Notes: generated by a model from the sequence alone, not told the origin. Numbered from the stretch's first letter, positions 44,113-54,607 are shown. The stretch: DNA of 64,000 nt from Magnetospirillum sp. SS-4 (GCF_902729425.1 NZ_CACVCH010000013.1:111175-175174), one strand, 5' to 3'. Numbers and translations: made by a program.

Positions 44113-46046
44113 GGGGTTTCCTCGACGTCCAGGATGATCTTGAGCTTGGAGCCCGAGCGCGCCAGCTCCCACGCCTCGGCGAAGGACGACAGCGGCAGCC
44201 GGCAGGCCAGCAGCGGCGACAGGTCCAGCGACGGCATCAGGCGGATGGCCTCGGCGAAGTCCTCCGCCGTGCTGCCCACCGAGCCGATCACGCACTTGTC
44301 GAAGGCGGCGATGGCCTCGAACGAGAATTCCTTGCGGGCGTAGGGCAGGCCCAGCAGCAGCAGGGTCGCCCCGGCCGGAGCCCCGTGCAGCGCCTTGTCC
44401 AGCACCTCCGGGTGGCCGGTGGCCTCCACCACCACGTTGAACTCGCCCAGGCGGTCGAGATCGGTGGCGGTCTCGATGCCGGGCCGGCCCCTGAACACGT
44501 CCAGCCGGGCGGCATTGCGGTCGAACACCGTGACCGGATAGCCGCGCCGGGCCAGTTCCACCGCGCAGATATGGCCGATGCAACCGGCCCCGGTGACGGC
44601 GGCGCGCTTGTCGCCGCCGGGAGCGGCGGCCAGGGCCGGCATCAGTCGGCGCATGCCCTTCAGCACCACCGCCAGCGGCTCGCACAGCGCCGCCTGGCGC
44701 ATGTCGGTGCCCGGTTCCAGCCGGTGGACGAACCGGGCCGGAACCGTGACGAAATCGGCATAGGCGCCGTTGCGGCGGAACACCCCCAGTTCGGTGCGCT
44801 CGGCGCAGCCGATGAAATTGCCGGCGCGGCATTCGGCGCAGGTGCCGCAGCTCTGGATGCACTCCACCACCACCGGATCGCCCTCCCCGAGGGTGGCGAC
44901 GTTCTGGCCGACCGAGACGATGCGGCCGGAGAATTCGTGGCCCGGCACGATGGGATACTTGGCCATGCCGGTCTTGTAATAGCCCAGGCTGCCGGACAGC
45001 AATTCCAGGTCGGTGGCGCAGACCCCCACATGGGAGGTCGCGACGACCACGTCGCCGGGCTTGCATTCGGGCAGTTCCACCTCTTCCAGCGCCACTTTTC
45101 CGGGGCCGTGAATCACCACGGCGCGGGTCGAGCGGTCGAACAGGGCGTCTTCCCGCTCGGCGGCGGTTTCCAGGGGGTGGCGCTCCAGCAACCCCCGGAA
45201 GGCGCCGGCATTGCGGTTGAGACGGAAATAGATCACTTCGCGCAGGCGCTGGCCCAGGCTCAGCCGCTGCGCGACCGGATTGTCCCTGGGGCGGATGGCG
45301 CCGGCAAGGTCGGACACGGTGTTGCGCAACTCGGCCGCCAGTTCCGACACAATGCGTTCCGGCCCCTTGATGCCCATGCGCCGCGCCGCCACCGCTTCCC
45401 GGTAATAGCGCCGCCGGATCTGGCGCCAGCTTTCCTCGTGCAGGTGGTAAAGCCGGGCCTCGGGCTGGTAGACCACGCGATAGCCCTCGCCCATCCATCG
45501 GCGCGCCCAGTCGATGTCTTCCAGCCCGGTCAGTTCCTCGTCGAAGGGATAGCGCTCCCACAGATCGCGGCGGATGGCGGAATTGGCGTTGTTGACGCAC
45601 CAGCGGTCCGGGCTTTCGTCGCGGGGCTGCGGGCCGAAGGTGCGCTCGAAATCCTCGGCCTCCGAGAATTTCGAGCAGGCCTTGCCCAATTGGCGGCCAT
45701 AGGTCATGGCCACCTTGTCGTCCCTCAGCGGCGCGATCAGCCGCTCCAGCCAATGCTCGTCACAGGGCTCGGTATGGGCCGAGGCGATGGCGACGAAGCG
45801 CCCCGCCGCCGCCCGGATGCCGGTGTTCAGGGAATAGCCGAAGGTGAAATCGTGGCTGGAGATGCGCAGCACCTTGTCGGCCCTGGCCTCGGCGATCTCG
45901 CGGGTACGGTCGAACGAGCCGGAATCGACGATGACGACCTCGAAATCGCGGTAGCTTTGCCGGTCCAGCGCGTCGAACAGGCCGGGCAGATATTTCTGCT
46001 CGTTGAAGCAGCGGATGACGACCGAGGTCTCCACCGGATCAGGCAC
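44109..46046 (-). CDS. GT2 glycosyltransferase fused to a zinc-dependent medium-chain dehydrogenase
   Basis: 645 residues in one uninterrupted frame. Residues 1 to about 300 are a GT2 domain (SVVIRCFNEQKYLPGL, IVDSGSFDRT, then ASAHTEPCDEHWLERL and LEDIDWARR). Residues from about 308 are a zinc alcohol-dehydrogenase-type enzyme. Catalytic-zinc residues are Cys343 and the GHE at 369-371. The structural-zinc set is Cys400, 403, 406 and 414. The cofactor motif is AAVTGAGCIGHICA. Both halves look intact. Start is a GTG at 46046 that overlaps the upstream stop by eight bases. Such a fusion would couple sugar oxidation and transfer. Confidence 0.8.
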   Translation of the reverse strand: MPDPVETSVVIRCFNEQKYLPGLFDALDRQSYRDFEVVIVDSGSFDRTREIAEARADKVLRISSHDFTFGYSLNTGIRAAAGRFVAIASAHTEPCDEHWLERLIAPLRDDKVAMTYGRQLGKACSKFSEAEDFERTFGPQPRDESPDRWCVNNANSAIRRDLWERYPFDEELTGLEDIDWARRWMGEGYRVVYQPEARLYHLHEESWRQIRRRYYREAVAARRMGIKGPERIVSELAAELRNTVSDLAGAIRPRDNPVAQRLSLGQRLREVIYFRLNRNAGAFRGLLERHPLETAAEREDALFDRSTRAVVIHGPGKVALEEVELPECKPGDVVVATSHVGVCATDLELLSGSLGYYKTGMAKYPIVPGHEFSGRIVSVGQNVATLGEGDPVVVECIQSCGTCAECRAGNFIGCAERTELGVFRRNGAYADFVTVPARFVHRLEPGTDMRQAALCEPLAVVLKGMRRLMPALAAAPGGDKRAAVTGAGCIGHICAVELARRGYPVTVFDRNAARLDVFRGRPGIETATDLDRLGEFNVVVEATGHPEVLDKALHGAPAGATLLLLGLPYARKEFSFEAIAAFDKCVIGSVGSTAEDFAEAIRLMPSLDLSPLLACRLPLSSFAEAWELARSGSKLKIILDVEETP

Positions 46047-46974
46047 GCAGGCCGTCCAGCAGGTTCTTCAGGGTGGAATGGTGGATGCGCTCCCACGCCT
46101 TGGGGCTGGAATTGCTGTTGTGGGGCGCCAGCATGACGTTGTCCATGCTCCGCAGCGGGCTGGTGGCGGGCAGCGGCTCGTCCTCGAACACGTCGAGCGC
46201 GGCGCCGCCGATCTCGCCGGCCTGAAGGGCGCGCACCAGTGCCTTCTCGTCCACCACCGGGCCGCGGCCGGTATTGATGACCACGGCGGTGGTCTTCATG
46301 CGCTTGAACTGGGCGTCGGACATCAGATGGAACGAGGTCGGGTTGAGGTCGCAGCACACCGAGACGAAGTCGGATTCCTCCAGCAGCCGGTCCAGGCCGG
46401 TCATCTCGACCCCGGTCTCGGCGATCAGGGCGGGATCGACCTCCTTGATGTCGCAGCCCAGCAGGCGGGCGCCGAACGGCCTGGCGCGGCGCAGCGTGGC
46501 GCCGCCGGTGCAGCCGCAGCCCACCACGCCGATGGTGGATTCGTTCAAGGCCCGGCCGGGGATCTTGTCCCACACGCCGGCCTTCATCATGCGGTCCATC
46601 CAGGGCAGCCGGCGGGCGAAGGACAGGATATAGCCCAGCTGGGTGTCGCCCACCGGCTGGGTGAAGGCGTCGAGCGTGCGGCCGGTCCGAATGCCCTTGG
46701 TGGCGGCGTAGACGGAATCGATGGAATCGATGCCGGTGCCCCATTTGGAGATGATCTTGAGGTTGGGGGCCGCGTCGATCACCGCCGGGGTGATGCGGTC
46801 GTCGCCGCAGACGATGCCGTGATACCTGCCGATGATCGGCAGCAGGTCTTCCTCCTCCAGGCGTTCGTTGACGTCGGCCACCGTGATCTCGATGCCGTTC
46901 TCGGCGAACCACGGCCGGAACCGGTCCACCACCGGGATCATGTAGGGGGCGCTGATCAGGACATTCCAGGTCAT
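46039..46974 (-). CDS. D-isomer-specific 2-hydroxyacid dehydrogenase
   Basis: 311 residues with the NAD motif [13 protein letters not shown], the Arg of [14 protein letters not shown], the Glu of DVFEDEPLP and the catalytic His of APHNSNSS, so the Arg-Glu-His set is present. The residue after the His motif departs from the common PHxGxxT. It oxidises a D-2-hydroxyacid or reduces a 2-oxoacid. It heads the large reverse operon and, with the KdsB-like gene two positions on, mirrors the pair at 12627 and 14259. Confidence 0.85.
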   Translation of the reverse strand: MTWNVLISAPYMIPVVDRFRPWFAENGIEITVADVNERLEEEDLLPIIGRYHGIVCGDDRITPAVIDAAPNLKIISKWGTGIDSIDSVYAATKGIRTGRTLDAFTQPVGDTQLGYILSFARRLPWMDRMMKAGVWDKIPGRALNESTIGVVGCGCTGGATLRRARPFGARLLGCDIKEVDPALIAETGVEMTGLDRLLEESDFVSVCCDLNPTSFHLMSDAQFKRMKTTAVVINTGRGPVVDEKALVRALQAGEIGGAALDVFEDEPLPATSPLRSMDNVMLAPHNSNSSPKAWERIHHSTLKNLLDGLRA

Positions 46975-47119
46975 GGCGGCTCCGGTGCTTGCGTGCGTCG
47001 GCCTTTCTCGCGCTTACGGCCCCGGCCGTCAAGACTCACCACGCCACAAACCCCTCCCCATCGCGGGCGGTTTCTGCTTTAGTGACGGCCTTTCGGGCCA
47101 AGGGGCTGATCGGGACACG
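46975..47119. other. Divergent intergenic region between glycan block and trpB
   Basis: This 145-base gap should carry promoters in both directions, one for the reverse glycan operon and one for trpB. A small GC hairpin (GGCC-TTTC-GGGCC-like, around 47088-47100) is present. No leader peptide with Trp codons is visible, so trp attenuation is not supported. No trpF gene, a usual neighbour of trpB in this group, is present. Confidence 0.4.
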
Positions 47120-48342
<1,223 letters not shown>

Positions 48343-48343
<1 letters not shown>

Positions 48344-49149
48344 TGTCCCGCATCAAACGGCGATTCGAGTCGCTGAAGGCCGAGAACCGGGCCGCCCTGG
48401 TCACCTTCATCATGGCCAGCGATCCCGACCGCGCCACCGCCCAGGCGGTGCTGAACGGAATGCCGACCGCCGGGGCCGACATCATCGAGCTGGGAATGCC
48501 GTTCACCGATCCCATGGCCGACGGCCCCGCCATCCAGCTGGCCGCCGGCCGCGCCCTGGCGGCGGGCGGTTCGCTGAAACAGACCCTGGAGATGGTGGCC
48601 GAGTTCCGCAAGACCGACCGCGACACCCCCATCATCCTGATGGGCTATTACAACCCGATCCATGCCTGGGGGCCGGAAAAATTCGCCGGCGACGCCGCCC
48701 TGGCCGGAATCGACGGCATGATCGTCGTCGACCTGCCGCCGGAAGAGGCCGGCGAGCTGGTGCCTTTCTTGCGTTCCGCCGCCATCGACTTCATCGTGCT
48801 GACCACACCGACCAGCGACGATGCCCGCCTGCCGGTGGTGCTGGCCAACGCCTCCGGCTTCGTCTACTACGTCTCCATCGCTGGCGTCACCGGCACCGGC
48901 TCGGCCACCGGCGCCGCCGTCGGCGAGGCGGTGACCCGCATCCGCCGCCACACCGACCTGCCGGTCTGCGTCGGCTTCGGCATCCGCACGCCCGACCAGG
49001 CCGCCGGGATCGCCCGGCTGGCCGAGGGTGTGGTGGTCGGCTCGGCCATCGTCCAGGTTCTGGCCGAGACCGGAACCGCCGAGGCGCCGCTGGCGCTGGT
49101 GCGCGACCTCGCCGTCGGAGTGCGGAATGCCCGAGGGTCGCAAGATTAG
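48343..49149 (+). CDS. trpA: Tryptophan synthase alpha subunit
   Basis: 268 residues with the catalytic Glu49 in IIELGMPF and Asp60 in DPMADGP at exactly the classical positions. [10 protein letters not shown] and GFGIRTPDQ follow in family order. It cleaves indole-3-glycerol phosphate to indole, which passes to TrpB. Normally accD follows closely in alphaproteobacteria; here a repeat-bracketed gene lies between, starting just two bases after the trpA stop. Confidence 0.97.
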
Positions 49150-49150
49150 G

Positions 49151-49183
49151 GCCACAGATGCACACAGATAGACACAGATGAAC
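49151..49183 (+). repeat. Left inverted-repeat arm: three tandem CACAGAT decamers
   Basis: Three head-to-tail ten-base units (CACAGATGCA, CACAGATAGA, CACAGATGAA) follow GC at 49151-49152. Compared with the reverse complement of 49555-49587, 26 of the first 30 positions agree. The ATG of the enclosed gene (49178-49180) lies inside the third unit. The ten-base period is about one DNA helix turn. Confidence 0.9.
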
Positions 49184-49552
49184 GGCGACGACGCCAAGGA
49201 TCCCCTGACCCGCCGGATTCTGGCGGCGGCCTTCGAAGTCTCGAATTCACTGGGTCATGGCTTTCTGGAGGCCGTCTATCACAGGGCGCTTGCTCATGAG
49301 CTGATCCTTGCCGGAATGATCGTCGAACGTGAAAAGCCGTTCAGGATAATGTACAAGGGAGCCGAAATCGGCACCTACATCGCCGATTTGATCGTGGACG
49401 GACAGGTCGTCGTTGAACTGAAATCGGTTGAGACATTGAATTCGGCACATGTCGCACAGTGTCTGAACTATCTGAAGGCCAGTGGAATCAAGACCGGACT
49501 TCTTCTAAATTTTGGACGGCCCCGTATCGAATACAAGAGGTTGGTTCTGTGA
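49178..49552 (+). CDS. GxxExxY-family protein with PD-(D/E)xK-like core
   Basis: 124 residues containing the defining GFLEAVY motif (Gly28, Glu31, Tyr34). Further on, a YIADLIVDG strand with Asp70, VVVELKSV with Glu80 and Lys82, and HVAQCLNYLK with Gln94 give the layout of a PD-(D/E)xK nuclease-like fold. The function of the family is not established to my knowledge. The start codon is inside the left repeat arm and has no Shine-Dalgarno. Codons are more A/T-rich than in trpA and accD. It interrupts the trp-acc-fol order, a sign of insertion. It may be co-transcribed with trpA, whose stop is 28 bases upstream. Confidence 0.85.
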   Translation: MNGDDAKDPLTRRILAAAFEVSNSLGHGFLEAVYHRALAHELILAGMIVEREKPFRIMYKGAEIGTYIADLIVDGQVVVELKSVETLNSAHVAQCLNYLKASGIKTGLLLNFGRPRIEYKRLVL

Positions 49553-49554
49553 CG

Positions 49555-49587
49555 CCTTATCTGTGTTCATCTGTGTTCATCTGTGGC
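49555..49587 (-). repeat. Right inverted-repeat arm: three tandem CACAGAT decamers, reverse orientation
   Basis: Starting three bases after the gene's stop, ATCTGTG units recur three times with ten-base spacing (ends at 49587). Read on the reverse strand they match the left arm at 26 of 30 positions. Together the arms bracket a 437-base unit (49151-49587). The next gene, accD, begins 33 bases later. Confidence 0.9.
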
Positions 49588-49620
49588 TAACAATATGCCC
49601 GTCGATCAGGAAATCTCGCC

Positions 49621-50547
49621 ATGAATTGGCTGACCAATCTTGACGCCACCCGCCGCTCGCTGAAGGAACGGCTGATCGGACTGGTGGCCCAGAAGGAAGT
49701 CCCCGACAACCTGTGGCACAAATGCCCGGGCTGCGGCCACATGATCTTCCACCGCGACCTGGACAAGGCGCTGAACGTCTGCCCGCATTGCGGCCACCAC
49801 ATGCGCCTTCCAGTCAGGAAGCGGCTCGGCATGCTGTTCGACGACGGCGAATACCAGCGCATCGAATTGCCCAAGGTTGCCGACGATCCGCTGCGGTTCA
49901 AGGACCAGAAGCGCTATTCCGACCGGCTGAAGGACACCCGGTCCAAGACCGGCGAGCACGACGCCATCGTGGTGGCGCACGGCCGCATGGGCGGCATCAA
50001 CGTGGTGGCGGCCTGCTTCAATTTCGACTTCCAGGGCGGGTCCATGGGCATCGCGGTGGGCGAGGGCATCGTCGCCGCCGCCGAACTGGCGGTGTTGCAG
50101 GACGCGCCGCTGATCGTGGTGCCGGCCTCGGGCGGCGCCCGCATGCAGGAAGGCATCCTGTCGCTGATGCAGATGGCCCGGACCACCGTGGCGGTGGACA
50201 AGGTCAAGGAGAAGCGGCTGCCCTATATCGTGCTGCTGACCGACCCCACCACCGGCGGCGTCTCGGCCAGCTTCGCCATGCTGGGCGACATCGCCATCGC
50301 CGAGCCCGGCGCAGTGATCGGCTTCGCCGGAGCCCGCGTCATCGAGAGCACCATCCGCGAAAAGCTGCCCGAAGGCTTCCAGAAGGCGGAATACCTGCTG
50401 GAACACGGCATGATCGACATGGTGGTGCCGCGCCGCGACCTGCGCTCCACCCTGATCCGGGTGCTGTCGCTGCTGAAGAACCGCGCCCCGGCCGGCGATT
50501 TGATCGCCCTGCCCATCGACACACCCGACGAGGTCGAGACCGATTGA
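49621..50547 (+). CDS. accD: Acetyl-CoA carboxylase carboxyltransferase subunit beta
   Basis: 308 residues with the N-terminal zinc ribbon (Cys35, Cys38, Cys54, Cys57) characteristic of AccD, then the carboxyltransferase core with ASGGARMQEGILSLMQM and DPTTGGVSASFAMLGD. It works with AccA to transfer the carboxyl from biotin to acetyl-CoA, the first step of fatty-acid synthesis. AGGAAA upstream is the ribosome site. The TTG start of folC overlaps its stop. The usual trpA-accD adjacency is broken by the repeat-bracketed gene. Confidence 0.97.
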   Translation: MNWLTNLDATRRSLKERLIGLVAQKEVPDNLWHKCPGCGHMIFHRDLDKALNVCPHCGHHMRLPVRKRLGMLFDDGEYQRIELPKVADDPLRFKDQKRYSDRLKDTRSKTGEHDAIVVAHGRMGGINVVAACFNFDFQGGSMGIAVGEGIVAAAELAVLQDAPLIVVPASGGARMQEGILSLMQMARTTVAVDKVKEKRLPYIVLLTDPTTGGVSASFAMLGDIAIAEPGAVIGFAGARVIESTIREKLPEGFQKAEYLLEHGMIDMVVPRRDLRSTLIRVLSLLKNRAPAGDLIALPIDTPDEVETD

Positions 50548-51848
50548 TCGACGCGGTTCTGGAACGCCTGACCCGGCTGCATCCGAAGGTCATCGACCTG
50601 TCGCTGGACCGGGTTTTGCGGCTGCTCGACGCCCTGGGCAATCCCCAGGACCGGCTGCCGCCGGTGATCCATGTGGCCGGCACCAACGGCAAGGGCTCCA
50701 CCGTCGCCACGCTGCGGGCACTGTTCGAGGCCGCCGGCCTGCGCGCCCATGTCTACACCTCGCCCCATCTGGTGCGGTTCAACGAACGCATCCGCGTCGC
50801 CGGCCGGTTGCCGGCCGACGACCAATTGCTGGCGTTGCTGGAGGAGGTCGAGGCCGCCAACGCCGGCGCCGCCGTCACCTTTTTCGAGATCACCACCGCC
50901 GCCGCCTTCCTGGCCTTCGCCCGCACCCCGGCCGAGGTTTGCATCCTGGAAACCGGGCTGGGCGGGCGGCTGGACGCCACCAACGTGGTCAGCCGGCCGG
51001 CGCTGACGGTACTGACCCCCATCGCCATGGACCACCAGCAGTTCCTGGGCGGCCGCATCGAGGCGATCGCCGCCGAGAAGGCCGGCATCATGAAGCGGGG
51101 AATCGCCTGCGTCGTCGCCCGGCAGAACCGCAAGGCCGCCAAGGTGCTGGAGGCCCGCTCCACCGAGATGGGGGTGCCGCTGTTCCAGGAAGGCGCCGAT
51201 TTCTTCGTCCGCACCACCCCCGACGGCGGCCTGATCTATCGCGGCAAGACCGTTGAGTGGTCGCTGCCCGCCCCGGTTCTGGCCGGCAGCTTCCAGGCCC
51301 GCAACACCGCCCTGGCCCTGGCCGCCATCGAGCGCCTGTCGCGCATCGAGACGCCGCCGCCGTTCGGAGGTTTTCCCGACGGCGCCCTGGCGCTTGGCAT
51401 CCGCTCGGTGGAATGGCCGGGGCGGCTGCAACGCCTGACCGAAGGCCCGCTGGTGGACCTGCTGCCCGAGGGCTGGGAATTGTGGCTGGACGGTGGCCAC
51501 AACCCCCATGCCGCCGAGGCCCTGGCCCAGCATTGCCGGTCATGGCGGGACAAGACCTTCGGAGGGGTGTTCGGCATCCTGGCCACCAAGGACGTGGACG
51601 GCTACATGGAACCGCTGGCCGCCCGCTTCCACTCGCTGCGCACCGTCACCATTCCGGGAGAATCCGCCAGCCTGCCCGCCGAGGACGCGGCGGCGGCGGC
51701 CAGTCGCCATTTCTGCCTGGACGCCCGTCCCAGCGCCTCGGTCGAGGAGGCGGTGGGGGATCTGGCCGCGACGCTTCCCGGCCCGGCCCGAATCCTGATC
51801 TGCGGATCACTCTATCTGGCCGGCAGGGTCCTGGCCGATAACCGATAG
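50544..51848 (+). CDS. folC: Bifunctional folylpolyglutamate/dihydrofolate synthase
   Basis: 434 residues from a TTG that overlaps the accD stop. The ATP loop GTNGKGST is at residues 46-53, followed by TSPHLVRFNERIRV, ETGLGGRLDATN and the C-terminal LDGGHNPHAAEAL, all standard for FolC. It adds glutamate to dihydropteroate and folates. The start by TTG rests on four-base coupling and the family's N-terminus. The accD-folC pair is conserved among alphaproteobacteria. Confidence 0.95.
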   Translation: MIDAVLERLTRLHPKVIDLSLDRVLRLLDALGNPQDRLPPVIHVAGTNGKGSTVATLRALFEAAGLRAHVYTSPHLVRFNERIRVAGRLPADDQLLALLEEVEAANAGAAVTFFEITTAAAFLAFARTPAEVCILETGLGGRLDATNVVSRPALTVLTPIAMDHQQFLGGRIEAIAAEKAGIMKRGIACVVARQNRKAAKVLEARSTEMGVPLFQEGADFFVRTTPDGGLIYRGKTVEWSLPAPVLAGSFQARNTALALAAIERLSRIETPPPFGGFPDGALALGIRSVEWPGRLQRLTEGPLVDLLPEGWELWLDGGHNPHAAEALAQHCRSWRDKTFGGVFGILATKDVDGYMEPLAARFHSLRTVTIPGESASLPAEDAAAAASRHFCLDARPSASVEEAVGDLAATLPGPARILICGSLYLAGRVLADNR

Positions 51849-51934
51849 CCTCTGGCAAAGGTAGGTGTGTAAATACTTGCCGTCACCCCTGATATGGAGT
51901 GAAGATCACCGTCGGGAAGGACGGAGGCGATGGG

Positions 51935-53431
51935 ATGATTACCTGGCGCGATGCCATGTCGGTCGGGGCTCCGGCACTGGACGCCGACCACAAGAAGCTG
52001 ATCGAGCTGGTCAACTTCGCCGATCAATGGGTGGCGCGGGAATCGTGGCCGCAGGTCGCCACCGTACTCGATGAACTGATGGTCTATGCCCAGGGGCATT
52101 TCCGTCGCGAGGAATCGGTGATGGCCGCCCTCAAGTTTCCCGAAACCGAATCCCACAAGAAACTGCACGAGGCCCTGGGCATGAGGGCCCGCGTTCTGCG
52201 CGACCGCTTCAACGCCTGCGCCAACGACGAGGACCGCAGGGCCTGCGGCGCCATCTTGCTGAAGGTGCTGAACGACTGGCTGCTTGACCATATTCTCAAG
52301 CAGGACATGAAGTACAAGCCATACATCCCCAAAAAAGCCCTGCCGCCCCCATCCCGGGGCGAGACCGAGCTTCAGATCGGCCTGCCGCCGCCGCCCACCG
52401 AGGCCGAGATGGTGGCCGAGCGCAAGGCCCGCATGGAGGCGCGCAACAAGGATGTCGAATACGCGCTGCCGCCCAATCTGGCCCATCTGCTGAAGCGGCT
52501 GGACTATGTCATTCCCGAATTGCCGCCGCCGGCCAAGGGCTTCGACAGCTTCGAGAAGCTGTGCCTAGCCGCCATCTGCCGCCGCGTCGACAAGGTGCTG
52601 GTGTTCTTCCACCGCCACAATCCCGCCCTGAAGCTGGAACTGCCCACCTTTTTCCTGGCCTCGCCCGAATTCGCCGAGAAGTTCCACCAGGCCATCAACA
52701 CCTTCATCTTCCCCACCCTGTGGGAAAGCCGCCAGATCCGCATGCTGGCGACCAGCTTCGACTGGGCCTCCGAGGATACCGACGCCTTCTGGGAACACGT
52801 CACCCGCCCGCTGGAGCAAAGCATCCTCCAGGGCTGGACCCAGGCCTGGGACGATCTGCGGCTGGTGGAGAGCAAGAAGAGCGACGGCACCAGGGTGCTT
52901 CAGGTCAAGGAGAACACCAAGGCGCTGCGCGACGTGCTGCTGCCGTCCGACCCCATGATCTACGACATCCCCAAGATCGGTAACCGCGAGATCGACGTGT
53001 TCAAGTCGCTGCTGGACCCCACCAACGACTGGTGGGCGACGCTGAACCGGTCGTGGCGCGTCTGCCACGACCTGTACGAGCAGGAAAAGGACCCGCGCAT
53101 CTTCCAGCAGAAGGCCCGCGAGGGCGCCTTTCGCGACGGCCTGCTGGCCGCCTTCAACCGGTTTCCACCGGACTGGGTGGACTTCATGGTGCTGGCCTGC
53201 CACCGGGTGTTCCCGCGGATATCGACCACCTTCCTGGAAAGCTTCGCCACCAATCTCGGGCGCAGCGAGGCCGAGCGCGAGGCCCACATCCCCTATACCA
53301 TCCGCTATCTCCGTCAGGTGCGCGAGATTCCCGAGATCGCCGCCCGGGAACGGATGGAGGAGATGGAGTGGCGGGCCAAGATGAAGGAACTCAGCGACTT
53401 TCTGGCCAAACGCGAGCCCAAGAAGCCGTGA
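51935..53431 (+). CDS. Bacteriohemerythrin domain fused to a large unknown C-terminal region
   Basis: 498 residues. The first 130 are a complete hemerythrin domain. The seven di-iron ligands are His19, His55, Glu59, His74, His78, His119 and Asp124 at the spacing of characterised bacteriohemerythrins, so O2 or iron sensing/binding is likely. After a Pro-rich linker (about residues 132-175) comes a mainly helical region of some 320 residues that I do not recognise. No membrane segment or histidine-kinase, GGDEF or chemotaxis motif is visible. A GGAGG lies just before the ATG at 51935; a GTG at 51899 is less likely. Confidence 0.8.
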   Translation: MITWRDAMSVGAPALDADHKKLIELVNFADQWVARESWPQVATVLDELMVYAQGHFRREESVMAALKFPETESHKKLHEALGMRARVLRDRFNACANDEDRRACGAILLKVLNDWLLDHILKQDMKYKPYIPKKALPPPSRGETELQIGLPPPPTEAEMVAERKARMEARNKDVEYALPPNLAHLLKRLDYVIPELPPPAKGFDSFEKLCLAAICRRVDKVLVFFHRHNPALKLELPTFFLASPEFAEKFHQAINTFIFPTLWESRQIRMLATSFDWASEDTDAFWEHVTRPLEQSILQGWTQAWDDLRLVESKKSDGTRVLQVKENTKALRDVLLPSDPMIYDIPKIGNREIDVFKSLLDPTNDWWATLNRSWRVCHDLYEQEKDPRIFQQKAREGAFRDGLLAAFNRFPPDWVDFMVLACHRVFPRISTTFLESFATNLGRSEAEREAHIPYTIRYLRQVREIPEIAARERMEEMEWRAKMKELSDFLAKREPKKP

Positions 53432-53449
53432 TTCCCGCCGTCCGTCCGG

Positions 53450-54586
53450 TCAGCCTTCCTTCAGATCCTCCCAAAGCTCCTTCACCTTGGCGAAAAAGCC
53501 GTGGCTTTCCGGCGAGTTCTTGGCGGTCTCGCCCTCGCCGGCCGTATCGAACTCCCGCAGCAGCTCGACCTGGCGCTTGGTGAGGTTGACCGGGGTCTCC
53601 ACCACCGCCTGGATGAACATGTCGCCCCGGGCCGGGCTGCGCAGCACGCTCATGCCCTTGGCGCGCAGGCGGAACTGGTGGCCGCTCTGGGTGCCCTCGG
53701 GGATGGTGACGCGCGCCTTGGCGCCGTCGATGGTCGGCACCTCGATGGCGCCGCCCAGCGCCGCCGTGGTCATGGGAATCGGCACCCGGCAGAAGATGTT
53801 GGCGCCGTCGCGCTGGAAGATGCGGTGCGGCTGGATCGACAGGAAGATGTAGAGGTCGCCGGGCGGCGCCCCCCTCATGCCGGCCTCGCCCTCGCCGGCC
53901 AGACGGATGCGGGTGCCATCCTCGACGCCGGCCGGAATATTGACCGACAGGGTCTTTTCCTTGCGGGTGCGGCCCGACCCGCCACAGGCGCGGCAGGGGT
54001 CCTTGATGACCCGGCCCATGCCCTGGCAGGACGGGCAGGTGCGCTCGATGGTGAAGAAGCCTTGCTGGCTGCGCACCTTGCCGGCGCCGTGGCAGGTGTT
54101 GCAGGCCACCGGCTGGGCGCCGTCCTTGCCGCCGGTGCCGTTGCAGCTGTCGCACTGGGCCGAGGATGGAACCTTGACGGTGGTGGAGGTCCCGGAAAAG
54201 GCGGTCTCCAGCGAGATTTCCAGGTTATAGCGCAGGTCGGCGCCGCGCCCGGCCGCCTGACCGCGCCGGCCGCCCATGAACTCGCCGAACATCTCGTCGA
54301 AGATGTCGGCGAAACCGCCGCCGCCACCGCCAAAGCCGCCAAAACCGCTGCCGCCGCCCTGCTCGAAGGCGGCATGGCCAAAGCGGTCGTAGGCGGCGCG
54401 CTTCTGCTCGTCCTTGAGGACGTCGTAAGCTTCGGTGATATCCTTGAACTTCTGTTCGGCGGCCGCGTCACCCGGGTTGCGGTCCGGGTGATACTGCATG
54501 GCCATCTTGCGATAGGCCTTCTTGATCTCATCGGCCGTGGCGCCCTTCTCGACGCCGAGAAGTTCATAAAAGTCCTGCTTGCTCAT
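53450..54586 (-). CDS. dnaJ: Chaperone DnaJ (Hsp40)
   Basis: 378 residues with an N-terminal J domain containing the HPD tripeptide, a Gly/Phe-rich stretch, and four CxxCxGxG zinc repeats ([32 protein letters not shown]), then the C-terminal substrate-binding domains. It stimulates DnaK ATPase and delivers unfolded clients. It follows dnaK by 64 bases, with a stable hairpin between them, and is presumably co-transcribed from the heat-shock promoter before dnaK. The end faces the hemerythrin gene across 18 bases. Confidence 0.97.
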   Translation of the reverse strand: MSKQDFYELLGVEKGATADEIKKAYRKMAMQYHPDRNPGDAAAEQKFKDITEAYDVLKDEQKRAAYDRFGHAAFEQGGGSGFGGFGGGGGGFADIFDEMFGEFMGGRRGQAAGRGADLRYNLEISLETAFSGTSTTVKVPSSAQCDSCNGTGGKDGAQPVACNTCHGAGKVRSQQGFFTIERTCPSCQGMGRVIKDPCRACGGSGRTRKEKTLSVNIPAGVEDGTRIRLAGEGEAGMRGAPPGDLYIFLSIQPHRIFQRDGANIFCRVPIPMTTAALGGAIEVPTIDGAKARVTIPEGTQSGHQFRLRAKGMSVLRSPARGDMFIQAVVETPVNLTKRQVELLREFDTAGEGETAKNSPESHGFFAKVKELWEDLKEG

Positions 54587-54607
54587 GCGCTTCGCGTCCG
54601 AAATGAG

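Noticed and set aside
41622..46136. Forward frames of 579 and 583 codons opposite the GT-B-like and GT2-fusion genes
   Set aside because: Composition typical of antisense shadows and no recognisable domain; the reverse frames carry the conserved motifs.
47088..47100. Hairpin before trpB considered as trp attenuator
   Set aside because: No leader peptide with tandem Trp codons and no competing stem-loops were found.
49151..49587. Short repeats considered as a CRISPR array
   Set aside because: Units are ten bases, contiguous with no spacers, and inverted about a gene. No cas genes are present.
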